From Nesterenkonia sp. Act20 (GTDB lineage: Bacteria > Actinomycetota > Actinomycetes > Actinomycetales > Micrococcaceae): a stretch of 64,000 nucleotides of DNA. Under the pieces are notes generated by a model. That model had not been told where the DNA came from, did no database searches, and worked only from the letters and a program-made list of their open reading frames with translations. Below are positions 52,281 through 60,458 of the stretch, in pieces (the stretch's first letter is position 1; each line of letters begins with the position of its first letter). Where the stretch lies: contig NZ_JADPQH010000001.1 of assembly GCF_019173455.1 (NCBI RefSeq), positions 1,178,001 to 1,242,000 of the forward strand. Reading direction: 5' to 3'. A program made the position numbers and the translations under genes.

Positions 52281-53360
52281 TTGCGCATTTGCATCATTGC
52301 GTCGAGTCAGTTCCCGATCCGGGAACCCTTCGCCGGAGGACTCGAAGCCTTCACGTACACAGTTGCACGCAAGCTCATCAGCCGCGGACATTCGGTGACC
52401 CTCTTCGCCGCGGGCGGCAGCGATCCGGCCCTCGGCGCGGAGATGCTGATCCCGGAGCGCCTGGAGCTCACCGCGGCGGCGCGCTCCGACGTCGGCGCCA
52501 TGCCCGTGGACTGGATGCAGCAGCACCACGCCTACCTCGGGCTGATGCTCAAGCTCGCGCAGTCCGATGATTTCGACGTCATCCACAACAACTCGCTGCA
52601 TCACCTTCCGCTGGCGCTGTCCTCGATGGTGCCGGTGCCAGTCCTGACCACCCTGCACACCCCGCCCACGCCCTGGCTGGAATCGGGGATGCGCTACGCC
52701 TCGCCCTCTGCGGTCTTCATGGCAGTGAGCTCGGCCACCGCCGAGGCCTGGGCAAGCACCGTCAGCGCCGGAGTGATCCCCAATGGGGTCGACACCGATG
52801 TCTGGAGTGCCGGCGCCGGTGGCAGCGACTGCGTCTGGACCGGGCGCCTCGTCCCCGAGAAGGCGCCACATCTGGCGATCGACGCCGCGCGCGCCGCCGG
52901 TCACCGCATCACCCTCGCGGGACCGATCATGGACCGGAGCTACTTCGAAGAGCAGGTGGCGCCCCGGCTCAGCGACGACGCCGTCTACGCGGGCCATCTG
53001 CGCCACGCTGAGCTGGTGAAGCTGGTCGGCGGCTCGGCGGTCGCGGTCGTGAGCTCCCAATGGGACGAGCCCTACGGCCTCGTGGCCGCCGAGGCGATGT
53101 CCTGCGGAACCCCGGTGGCCGCGTTCCGCCGTGGCGGACTGGTCGAGATCGTCACCGAGACCTCAGGTGCGCTGGCCTCGGAGGATTCTGTGGCCGGGCT
53201 CGCTGAGGCGATCGCGCGCGCCTCCCGCTGTGACCGCGCCGCCGTTCGACGGCGGGCGGTGGACCATCTCTCGCTCGAGCGCATGGTGACCGAGTATGAG
53301 AATGTCTACGCCGAGATGGCGGAGGAGAACTCCCGGCGGCAGACGGCCCCGGCCCGATGA
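52281..53360 (+). CDS. Glycosyltransferase family 4
   Basis: The 359-residue GT-B enzyme transfers a sugar from a nucleotide donor. It has the N-terminal FAGGLEAFTYTVARKLISRGH block, VIPNGVD, and the donor-site region SQWDEPYGLVAAEAMSCGTPVAA with the glutamate pair E-x7-E typical of GT4. A TTG at 52281 with AAGGGG 5 bases upstream is the likely start; an in-frame GTG at 52275 overlaps that ribosome site. It overlaps the next gene by 4 bases. Upstream lies a 151-base stretch with a small GCCGGT/ACCGGC inverted repeat near 52222-52239 and nothing else clear. Confidence 0.9.
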   Translation: MRICIIASSQFPIREPFAGGLEAFTYTVARKLISRGHSVTLFAAGGSDPALGAEMLIPERLELTAAARSDVGAMPVDWMQQHHAYLGLMLKLAQSDDFDVIHNNSLHHLPLALSSMVPVPVLTTLHTPPTPWLESGMRYASPSAVFMAVSSATAEAWASTVSAGVIPNGVDTDVWSAGAGGSDCVWTGRLVPEKAPHLAIDAARAAGHRITLAGPIMDRSYFEEQVAPRLSDDAVYAGHLRHAELVKLVGGSAVAVVSSQWDEPYGLVAAEAMSCGTPVAAFRRGGLVEIVTETSGALASEDSVAGLAEAIARASRCDRAAVRRRAVDHLSLERMVTEYENVYAEMAEENSRRQTAPAR

Positions 53361-54448
53361 TCGGCTGGTACATCCATCACCAGGGCCACGGTCACCTGCA
53401 CCGCGCCACTGCGGTCGCGCAGGTGGCAGCGGCCCACGGACTGCGCATCACCGGACTGTCCTCGCTGCCGCAGCCACCCGACTGGCCCAGTGCCGCTTGG
53501 GTACAGCTCGACCGCGACGACACCGCGCTGCCGAGCGACCCCGCTGGAGAAGACCCCGCCGGGGAAGGCTCTGAGCAAGTCATCGACCCCACGGCCGCCG
53601 GGGCCCTGCACTGGGTGCCCCGGCACCATCAGGGCCTGCTCCGCCGAAGCGCGCAGCTCTCTCAGTGGTTGGAATCCAGGCGTCCGCAGCTGATCGTGGT
53701 GGACGTCTCGGTCGAGGTCGCCCTGCTCGCCCGGCTGCATGGAATTCCGGTGGTCACCGTGGCGCTTCCCGGCGACCGGACCGATCCGGCCCATCAACTC
53801 GGCTACGCGATCTCGGAGCGCGTCGTGGGCATGTGGCCCGAGAAGGCCACAGAGATCTTCCGTGGAGCCGACGATGTCCAGGCACTCGGCGGGCTCTCCC
53901 GCTTCACCCCGAAACCCGAGGACGCCGGATCCTCAGAGGCCAGATCCGCAGCGGCCTTCACGGACTCCTCAACCTCCACCCTGCGCGTGGTGGTGCTCAG
54001 CGGCGGCGGCGGTGGCGCCGTCGAGACCGAGAGCATCGCGCAGGTTCACCGTCTGCTGCCGACCGCGCGGGTGACCGTGCTCGGCGGCGGAGGCGCCTGG
54101 GAGATGGACCCCTGGCCGCATCTTGAACGTGCCGATCTGGTGCTCACCGCGGCGGGGCAGAACTCCATCGCCGAGGTGGCGGCCAGCCGCACGCCTGCCC
54201 TGGTGACGGCACTGGACCGGCCGCACCAGGAGCAGCGGCATATGCTCTCAGCCCTTGAGCGCGGCCCCTGGCCCGTGGTGGCGATGCCCGCGCCCCGGGA
54301 TGATGCGGGCTGGGAGCTGGCCATGACGCAGGTCCTGCAGCTCGACGGCCAGGAGTGGTCGAGCTGGTGCGAAGGCGCCGCCGCAGACCGCTTCGCCGCG
54401 CTGCTGCAAGACCTGACCGACCACGTCGGCGCGGACCTCAGCCGATGA
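53357..54448 (+). CDS. Glycosyltransferase, MurG-like GT-B fold
   Basis: The 363-residue protein begins MIGWYIHHQGHGHLHRA, a glycine-rich N-terminal loop with histidines. Its C-terminal half has VVVLSGGGGGAVE and ADLVLTAAGQNSIAEVAASRTPALV, the acceptor/donor loops of the GT28/MurG type. It is not MurG itself, because there is no cell-division or peptidoglycan gene context. Both ends overlap neighbouring glycosyltransferases by 4 bases (ATGA), so the three are made from one transcript. Confidence 0.82.
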   Translation: MIGWYIHHQGHGHLHRATAVAQVAAAHGLRITGLSSLPQPPDWPSAAWVQLDRDDTALPSDPAGEDPAGEGSEQVIDPTAAGALHWVPRHHQGLLRRSAQLSQWLESRRPQLIVVDVSVEVALLARLHGIPVVTVALPGDRTDPAHQLGYAISERVVGMWPEKATEIFRGADDVQALGGLSRFTPKPEDAGSSEARSAAAFTDSSTSTLRVVVLSGGGGGAVETESIAQVHRLLPTARVTVLGGGGAWEMDPWPHLERADLVLTAAGQNSIAEVAASRTPALVTALDRPHQEQRHMLSALERGPWPVVAMPAPRDDAGWELAMTQVLQLDGQEWSSWCEGAAADRFAALLQDLTDHVGADLSR

Positions 54449-55344
54449 CGGGAGCCCAGCCCCGCGCCGTCGTGATCACCGCCGTGCATGGCCGGCACAC
54501 TCATCTGCGCCGCATGCGCTCCGGCCTGGCCGCGAGCTTCCAGCCGCCCCTGCGACACCAGGTGGTGGCGATGGCGGACCGGGAGATCTCCGCTCTGGTC
54601 AACGGTGACGCTCTGCTGCCCGACGGCGGCCTGCTGCCCACCGAGGTCAGCGAAGTTCCCGACGTTCAGGGACGGCTGCCGCTGGCCGAGGCGAGAAATC
54701 GTGGCGCGCAGCGGGCGCTGGACTCTCTCCCCCACCCGGATGACCTGCTCATCTTCCTCGATGTGGACTGCATCCCCGCCCCGGAGCTGGTCGGCGCGTA
54801 CCTGGAGGCCGCGGCGCAGCACCCTCAGGAGCTGCTGTGCGGGCCGGTCGCGTATCTGCCGGAGCTGCCGGCGGCACAGCTCGACGCCGCTGCCCCCACG
54901 CAGCTCGCCGAATGGGCGGCCCCCCATCCCGCTCGGCCTGCTCCGGCTCCCGGGCAGATCCTCCTCGGCGGGGAGCATGCCCTGTTCTGGTCGCTGTCCT
55001 TCGCGGTCCGGCGGGCCGTCTGGGAGCGCATCGGAGGGTTCGACGAGGCCTATACCGGCTACGGCGCGGAGGACACCGACTTCGCCTGGCGCGCCCGAGC
55101 CGCTGGGGTCGAGCTGGCCTGGGTGGGCGGCGCACGCGCCTACCACCAGCACCATCCGGTCTCCCGCCCGCCCGTGGAACATCTGGACGACATCCTGCGC
55201 AACGGCCGCCTCTTCGCGAACACCTGGGGGCACTGGCCCATGGAGGGCTGGCTGGAGGAGTTCGAGCGCATGGGTCTTGTCAGGCGCTCAGGCGAGGACT
55301 GGGTCCCGGCCCGTCCGACGGCACCGGACCAGGACGCCGACTAG
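54445..55344 (+). CDS. Glycosyltransferase family 2 (Glyco_transf_7C-like)
   Basis: The 299-residue GT-A enzyme has a DVDC metal motif (LIFLDVDCIPAPEL, near 111), and the C-terminal block GGFDEAYTGYGAEDTDFAWRA, which matches the galactosyltransferase C-terminal domain, with the GYGAED acidic catalytic site. It ends with a tandem duplication at its stop codon. With the two upstream enzymes it probably assembles a short glycan or glycolipid head group; the product is unknown. Confidence 0.88.
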   Translation: MTGAQPRAVVITAVHGRHTHLRRMRSGLAASFQPPLRHQVVAMADREISALVNGDALLPDGGLLPTEVSEVPDVQGRLPLAEARNRGAQRALDSLPHPDDLLIFLDVDCIPAPELVGAYLEAAAQHPQELLCGPVAYLPELPAAQLDAAAPTQLAEWAAPHPARPAPAPGQILLGGEHALFWSLSFAVRRAVWERIGGFDEAYTGYGAEDTDFAWRARAAGVELAWVGGARAYHQHHPVSRPPVEHLDDILRNGRLFANTWGHWPMEGWLEEFERMGLVRRSGEDWVPARPTAPDQDAD

Positions 55345-55371
55345 GAACGGCGGGACTAGGAACGGCGGGAC
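55342..55371. repeat. 15-base tandem duplication at a stop codon
   Basis: CTAGGAACGGCGGGA occurs twice in a row. The first copy supplies the stop of the rightward glycosyltransferase and the second supplies the stop and last codons (SRRS) of the leftward hydrolase. In the leftward reading the first copy repeats the same codons and stop after the true stop. Confidence 0.8.
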
Positions 55372-56021
55372 TTGAGCACCGTGTGGGTGAGGAATTCGCC
55401 GACGTGCCCGATCTCCTGGGGGACGACTCCATGGCCGGCTCCGGCATAGAGCACCTTCGTGAGCTTCACCGTCTTGGTGGCCCAGGCGTGGGTGTATTCC
55501 ACGTGCTCGGCGGGGATGATCGGGTCCTCCTGGTCGCGCCCCCAGAAGAACGGAATCTGCGCGGAGGCCAGGGCGTCGTCGTCGAAGTAGTCCTCGATCC
55601 CCTCGCCGCGGCTCGGGTCCACGGCGAAGCCGGAGAGCCCGACGACGGCGGCGAACTGATCGGGCCGGCTGCGCAGCAGCGAGGTCGCCATCGCCATGCC
55701 CATGGAGAAGCCCAGCAGGGTGACCGAGCTGTGCTGGTCCTTGATCGAGGCGATCCACGCCCAGAGGTCTTCCACGGCCTCCCGGGCTGCGGCGGAGGAA
55801 TAGGCCAGCCTTTCCACGTCGAGGTCGAACCAGGTGTAGCCGCCGAACTCCATCCTCACCGGGGCGCGCACGGAGGCGTAGGTGAACTCTGCCGGCAGTC
55901 CAGGGACCAGACCCATGAGGTCCTCCTCGTGCGATCCGTAGCCGTGCAGCAGCACCACCAGAGGGGTGCCTGCGCGTTCCTGCGGCTCGCGGGACCAGAC
56001 GACGTGGGGCTGTGCTGACAT
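55356..56021 (-). CDS. Alpha/beta-hydrolase, carboxylesterase/phospholipase family
   Basis: The 221-residue protein is a compact esterase of the YpfH/LYPLA-like family. It has LLHGYGSHEEDLMGL, the nucleophile elbow GFSMGMAMA (about residue 113), an aspartate in WGRDQEDPIIP and the histidine in AGAGHGVVPQE. There is no signal peptide. The substrate is an unknown carboxylic ester. Confidence 0.9.
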   Translation of the reverse strand: MSAQPHVVWSREPQERAGTPLVVLLHGYGSHEEDLMGLVPGLPAEFTYASVRAPVRMEFGGYTWFDLDVERLAYSSAAAREAVEDLWAWIASIKDQHSSVTLLGFSMGMAMATSLLRSRPDQFAAVVGLSGFAVDPSRGEGIEDYFDDDALASAQIPFFWGRDQEDPIIPAEHVEYTHAWATKTVKLTKVLYAGAGHGVVPQEIGHVGEFLTHTVLKSRRS

Positions 56022-56115
56022 GGGACGACCTTTGCGGGTGGGCGATGCGGCGGGAGAAGTGCGTGTCCCACTCTAATCAGCCCAGAGGTGGATGCACGAG
56101 GCAGGTCTCCTGCGC

Positions 56116-56121
56116 GAGAAT
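56116..56121 (+). promoter_or_regulatory. -10 hexamer of a leaderless promoter (SGNH hydrolase)
   Basis: GAGAAT lies 6 bases before the GTG at 56128. This supports that GTG over the longer ATG frame at 56092. Confidence 0.5.
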
Positions 56122-56127
56122 GGACTG

Positions 56128-57045
56128 GTGAGTGAAGACCGGAACACCCCCGAAGATATCCTTGAGACACCAGACGTCCCCGCCGATGCGAACCCTGCAT
56201 CCGTGAGCGGCGATGCTGATCCCCGACACCCCTGGACTCGATACGTGGCCTTGGGCGACTCCTTCACCGAGGGCATCGGTGACCCCGACGAGACCCGGCC
56301 GGGCTACCACCGCGGCTGGGCGGATCGGGTGGCTGAGGAGCTCGCCCTCGGAGCCGCCACCACCGCAGCGGCTCCGAAGTTCTCCTACGCGAACCTCGCC
56401 GTGCGCGGGAGGCTGATCGCCCAGATCCGGGACGAACAGATTGCGCCCGCCCTGGAGCTGCGGCCTGACCTCATCACCCTGTGCGCCGGTGGCAATGACG
56501 TGATCCGCCCCGGCGGAGACCCTGATGAGATCGCGCGCGTGCTCGACACCATGGTGCAGATCTTGAGCACCACCGGCGCCACCATCGTGCTGTTCAACGG
56601 TCCCGATATGCGCGAGACGCCGGTGGTCGGCTCGATCCGCGGGAAGGTGGCGATCTTCAACGAGAACATCCGCACCATCGCCGCGCGCCACGACGCCGTG
56701 GTGGCCGACATGTGGTCACTGCGCGAGCTGACCCGGCCTGAGATGTGGGACGAGGACCGGCTGCACTTCTCCGCGCTCGGTCATCACACGATCGCGCGCA
56801 TGGTCCTGGACACGATGAACGTGCGGCACGATCTCAAGCCCTCAGAACCTCGCCCGGTGCCGGTGCGAAGCTGGCGAGCGGCCCGCGTGGACGACGCGGT
56901 CTGGGCTCGTCACCACCTCTTCCCCTGGGTGGTCCGGCGGCTGCGCGGACGGTCCTCAGGAGATGGGATCCACGCCAAGCGGCCGAACTTCGAGCCGCTC
57001 TTCGGCGGGTCGATGCCCCCAGGCTCCAGCAGCGTGGACGGCTGA
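56128..57045 (+). CDS. SGNH/GDSL-family hydrolase
   Basis: The 305-residue protein has block I GDSFTEG with the nucleophile serine, block II with NLAVRGR, block III CAGGNDV and block V DEDRLHFSALGHH with the Asp-His pair, a complete SGNH catalytic set. It is a lipase-, esterase- or acetyl-esterase-type enzyme with no export signal. After the domain comes an extra tail of about 60 residues rich in Arg and Pro. It is divergent from the esterase gene and ends 2 bases before the csrA stop. Confidence 0.9.
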   Translation: MSEDRNTPEDILETPDVPADANPASVSGDADPRHPWTRYVALGDSFTEGIGDPDETRPGYHRGWADRVAEELALGAATTAAAPKFSYANLAVRGRLIAQIRDEQIAPALELRPDLITLCAGGNDVIRPGGDPDEIARVLDTMVQILSTTGATIVLFNGPDMRETPVVGSIRGKVAIFNENIRTIAARHDAVVADMWSLRELTRPEMWDEDRLHFSALGHHTIARMVLDTMNVRHDLKPSEPRPVPVRSWRAARVDDAVWARHHLFPWVVRRLRGRSSGDGIHAKRPNFEPLFGGSMPPGSSSVDG

Positions 57046-57047
57046 GC

Positions 57048-57413
57048 CTACTGCGCGCGGTCCGATTCGCCAGTCTCTGCTGAACCCTGCCGTTCCGCCC
57101 GACCCGGGTCGCGTGCCTCAGAGTCGATTGAATCGGCATCGGCCAGCTCAGAGTCGGTTGAAGCCGCAGAGTCGTCCTGCTGCGTCACGCCGAAGAGCGC
57201 CTTCAGCGCGGTCTCTGCCTCGGGGCTCGCGGCCCGGGCGGATTCCAGGTTGGTCTCGGAGACCGAGAGCAGCACCTCTCGCCGCTGGACCTTGACGTCG
57301 CGCGGGGCATCGATGCCGATCTTGATGCCGTCGCCACGGACTTCCAGCACCGTGATCACCACGTCTTCGCCGATGAGGAGCTGTTCTCCGACCTTGCGTG
57401 TGAGCACTAACAC
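57048..57413 (-). CDS. csrA: CsrA carbon-storage/flagellin translation regulator
   Basis: CsrA binds GGA motifs in mRNA leaders and represses translation, flagellin in the best-known Gram-positive case. The core at residues 1-60 is typical: MLVLTRKVGEQLLIGEDVVI, GIKIGIDAPRDVKVQRREV. The protein is 121 residues, about 50 longer than usual, with an acidic Ser/Asp/Glu tail. It starts with GTG. It overlaps the FlhF-like gene by 7 bases, at the end of the flagellar operon. The usual partner fliW is not in the window. Confidence 0.94.
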   Translation of the reverse strand: MLVLTRKVGEQLLIGEDVVITVLEVRGDGIKIGIDAPRDVKVQRREVLLSVSETNLESARAASPEAETALKALFGVTQQDDSAASTDSELADADSIDSEARDPGRAERQGSAETGESDRAQ

Positions 57414-58432
57414 TGGTTCATCCTAACGGAGACTGGCCAGCCGAGCTGGTGTCCCGACTCGGGACTCAGCGTCTCATCGGCGCAGGTCAGGACCAGTCCA
57501 TCGATGGCCCGCGACTCCTCCAGCGCCGCCAACCAATGCCTGATGTCCTCAGGCTTGCGACGCAGATCCACGACCGCCCAGAGCTGATCGGCCTCGAGGA
57601 TGGCAGGCGATTCGGCACCGCTGCGCACCCCGGGACGAGGGAACCGCACCGGACAGGTCGCCAGCACCGGAACCTGAAGCGCCACGGCACGCGCTCGCGC
57701 CTCGCGCAGCACCTGCTTGGCTTCCCGCAGCGGTTTATCGGCATGCTCGGAGGCGGTGAGCAGCACCGGATCTCCCCAGGCCTGGAGACCTGATTCTCCG
57801 CTGAGGACCGCCAAAGCACCGGACTCGTCGGCACCCAGACAGGCCAGCACGATCAGCGTCCCGGGGGCGCGCAGAAGATCAGGCGGCACGGGCGCCGGAG
57901 CAGCGGCCGTGCGGTCCCCGACCCTGGCCGGCGGAGCGGGAGCCGGGACGGGAGACCACGCCACAGAATCGATCACGGAGTCAGGCCCAGCGTCCTTGCG
58001 GAGCTCAGCAGCAGGAGTTTCCGTGGAGCCGGCCGGGTTCCGGGAGGCCAGCCACAGGTCGTCCATCATCCGGGCGAAGTCCTCATCGAGGTCCTCCGGG
58101 TCAGTCTGCTGACCCGGAGTCTGCTGACCCGGAGCCTGCTGCCCCTGCGTCTGCTGCCCCCGAGAATGGCGCTCCTGAGCCTCCTCCCGGAGCCGACGAC
58201 GACGCCGCGAATCCGCCTCGGGAGGAGGCGGCAGCGCGGGCGACTGCTGTCCGCGCGGGGGCGGCACCTCCACCACCACCTCGAAGTGCTCGCGGGCCAT
58301 GAACCCGCCGATCCCTCCGCGGGTCACGCGTTCGGCAGAGACGATGCGCGCCTCGGGCCCATAGTCGGCGAGCGCCTGCACCCCCAGCTTGGCCAGGGAA
58401 CTGCCCTTAAGGACGTATCTGTTCGGTTCCAC
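57407..58432 (-). CDS. FlhF-position protein with degenerate GTPase region
   Basis: The 341-residue protein begins RYVLKGSSLAKLGVQALADYGPEARIVSAERV, resembling the N-terminal basic domain of FlhF, followed by a Gln/Gly/Pro linker with QGQQTPGQQT repeats. The rest contains an SRP-like beta-alpha pattern (TLIVLACLGADESGALAVL; PVLLTASEHADKP), but no P-loop GxxxxGK(S/T) and no DTAG. It lies between flhA and csrA, where flhF sits in other flagellar operons. I infer a non-catalytic FlhF relative. It starts with GTG and overlaps flhA by 26 bases. Confidence 0.65.
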   Translation of the reverse strand: MEPNRYVLKGSSLAKLGVQALADYGPEARIVSAERVTRGGIGGFMAREHFEVVVEVPPPRGQQSPALPPPPEADSRRRRRLREEAQERHSRGQQTQGQQAPGQQTPGQQTDPEDLDEDFARMMDDLWLASRNPAGSTETPAAELRKDAGPDSVIDSVAWSPVPAPAPPARVGDRTAAAPAPVPPDLLRAPGTLIVLACLGADESGALAVLSGESGLQAWGDPVLLTASEHADKPLREAKQVLREARARAVALQVPVLATCPVRFPRPGVRSGAESPAILEADQLWAVVDLRRKPEDIRHWLAALEESRAIDGLVLTCADETLSPESGHQLGWPVSVRMNQC

Positions 58433-60458
58433 GCACCACCCCCACAGTCTCGATCTCTGCTCCGCCGGAGGACGCCTCCTGATAGGAGAGCACCGGCAGC
58501 CCCCCGGCCTGGGGGGCTATGAGTCGCCGCACCGCCGGGCGCAGAGCCGGCGCGCAGACCAGCACCGGGTTCTGTCCTCGGGACTCCGCCTCCGCCAGCG
58601 ACTCCTTCACCGAGGCGTGGATCGCCTCAATCCTGCTGGTGTCCAGCAGGATCTGACTCGCACCCTCGGCCGTGCGCAGACCCTCAAGCATCGAGTGTTC
58701 CAGACTCGGGTCGATCATGATCACCCGGAGTCGACCCTCTTCCAGGTGCTTGGCCGCGATGGCCGGCCCCAGCGCCGCCCGAGCCGCCTCGATGAGCCCC
58801 TCCGGCTCACCGGAGACCTTCCCGCGCAGGGCGAGCGCCTCGTAGATGCGCTGCAGATCATTGATCGGCACCTGTTCCTCCAGCAGCCCCTGCAGCACCC
58901 GCTGCACCTCGGCGAGCGTGAGCACCGAGGGCACGAGCTCCTCCACGGCGGAGGGGTTGATCTCCTTGACCGCGTCGGTGAGCACGCGCACATCCTCGCG
59001 GGTGAGCAACCGCGCAGCATTGTGCTGAATGAGCGTGGACAGGTGGGTGACCACCACTGAGACCCGGTCGATCGTCATGGCTCCGCTCATCTCCGCACTA
59101 TGCCGCAGCTCGGTGGGGACCCACTTTCCGGACAGCCCGAACACCGGCTCCACCACCGTAGTACCGGGCAGCGATCCCAGCTGCTCGCCCAGAGCGAGGA
59201 TCTTGCCGCGCGGGATCTGTCCACGGCCGACCTCCACCCCGGCGATGCGGATCGCGTAGCTGGCGGGCGGCAGCTCCACGCTGTCCCGGGTGCGCACGGG
59301 AGGCACCAGGATGCCGAGCTCCAGAGCGATCCGCTTGCGCAGCGCCTTGACCCGGGCAAGCAGGTCATCGCCTCCGCCGCCGACGATGTCGACCACGTCC
59401 GGGGAAAGCTGGATCTCCAGGGTGTGCACCCGCATATGGTCGATCAGGTCTTCGGTGGTCTCCGCGGGACGGGCGGTCTGCTCCGCCTCCTGCTCGGCCG
59501 CGCGGCGGGCCTCGGCGGCCTCCCCGGCGCGCATCCGGTAGGCCACGATGATCAGCACCAGTCCGACCCCCATGAAGGGCAGCTTCGGCATCCCGGAGAT
59601 CAGCCCCAGGGCGATCGCTGCGGCGCCGGCCACGAGCAGCGCTGTCTGGGACTGGGCCAGCTGCTTCGAGGCTGAGGAGCCCATATCGGATTCCGCATTG
59701 GAGCGGGTCACGATCATGCCGGTGGACACTGCCATCAGCAGCGAGGGGATCATGGTGGCGAGACCATCGCCGATGGTCAGCAGCGAATAGGTGTTGACCG
59801 CCTCCCCGGCGCCGAGCCCCTGGGATAGCATTCCGATGGCGATGCCGCCGACCAGATTGATCAGTGTGATCACGACGCCGGCAATGGCGTCGCCCTTGAC
59901 GAACTTCGACGCGCCGTCCATGGCCCCGTAGAAGTCGGCCTCAGCGGCGACCTCCGCCCGCCGCTCCCGGGCCTGCGCGTCGGTGAGCTGGCCGGCGTTG
60001 AGATCGGCGTCGATGGCCATCTGCTTTCCGGGCATGGCGTCGAGGGTGAAGCGGGCCCCGACCTCGGCGACACGCTCGGCACCCTTGGTGACGACGACGA
60101 ACTGGATCACCACCAGGATCAGGAACACCACGCAGCCGATGATCAGGCTTCCACCCACGGCGATGTTTCCGAAGGCCCCGATGACTTCGCCGGCGTAGCC
60201 GTTGCCCAGCACGAGTCGGGTCGAAGCCACGTTGAGCCCGAGCCGCAGCAGCGTCATGACCAGCAGCAGCGAGGGGAACACGGAGAAGTCCAGCGGCTTC
60301 TTCACGAACATCGTGGTCATCAGGACGAGGATCGCGAGCAGGATGTTGACCGCGATCAGCACGTCGAGCAGCCCGGCGGGGACCGGCACGACCAGCAGCA
60401 TCACGATCGCGACCACCCCGAGCGGGACGGCCACCTTTGAGAGGTTGTTGAGCTTCAC
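58407..60458 (-). CDS. flhA: Flagellar biosynthesis protein FlhA
   Basis: FlhA is the large membrane component of the flagellar type III export gate. The 683-residue protein has eight predicted helices in the first 330 residues, with the FHIPEP-family stretch MTLLRLGLNVASTRLVL, then a cytoplasmic domain (LRKRIALELGILVPPVRTRD) that docks chaperone-substrate complexes. The GTG at 60458 follows AAGGAG and overlaps flhB by 4 bases. Confidence 0.97.
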   Translation of the reverse strand: MKLNNLSKVAVPLGVVAIVMLLVVPVPAGLLDVLIAVNILLAILVLMTTMFVKKPLDFSVFPSLLLVMTLLRLGLNVASTRLVLGNGYAGEVIGAFGNIAVGGSLIIGCVVFLILVVIQFVVVTKGAERVAEVGARFTLDAMPGKQMAIDADLNAGQLTDAQARERRAEVAAEADFYGAMDGASKFVKGDAIAGVVITLINLVGGIAIGMLSQGLGAGEAVNTYSLLTIGDGLATMIPSLLMAVSTGMIVTRSNAESDMGSSASKQLAQSQTALLVAGAAAIALGLISGMPKLPFMGVGLVLIIVAYRMRAGEAAEARRAAEQEAEQTARPAETTEDLIDHMRVHTLEIQLSPDVVDIVGGGGDDLLARVKALRKRIALELGILVPPVRTRDSVELPPASYAIRIAGVEVGRGQIPRGKILALGEQLGSLPGTTVVEPVFGLSGKWVPTELRHSAEMSGAMTIDRVSVVVTHLSTLIQHNAARLLTREDVRVLTDAVKEINPSAVEELVPSVLTLAEVQRVLQGLLEEQVPINDLQRIYEALALRGKVSGEPEGLIEAARAALGPAIAAKHLEEGRLRVIMIDPSLEHSMLEGLRTAEGASQILLDTSRIEAIHASVKESLAEAESRGQNPVLVCAPALRPAVRRLIAPQAGGLPVLSYQEASSGGAEIETVGVVRGTEQIRP

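Noticed and set aside
56092-56127. ATG at 56092 as the start of the SGNH hydrolase
   Set aside because: It adds twelve residues unlike the family. Its AGAGG lies only 3 bases away, whereas the GTG at 56128 has a well-placed -10 hexamer. It remains possible.
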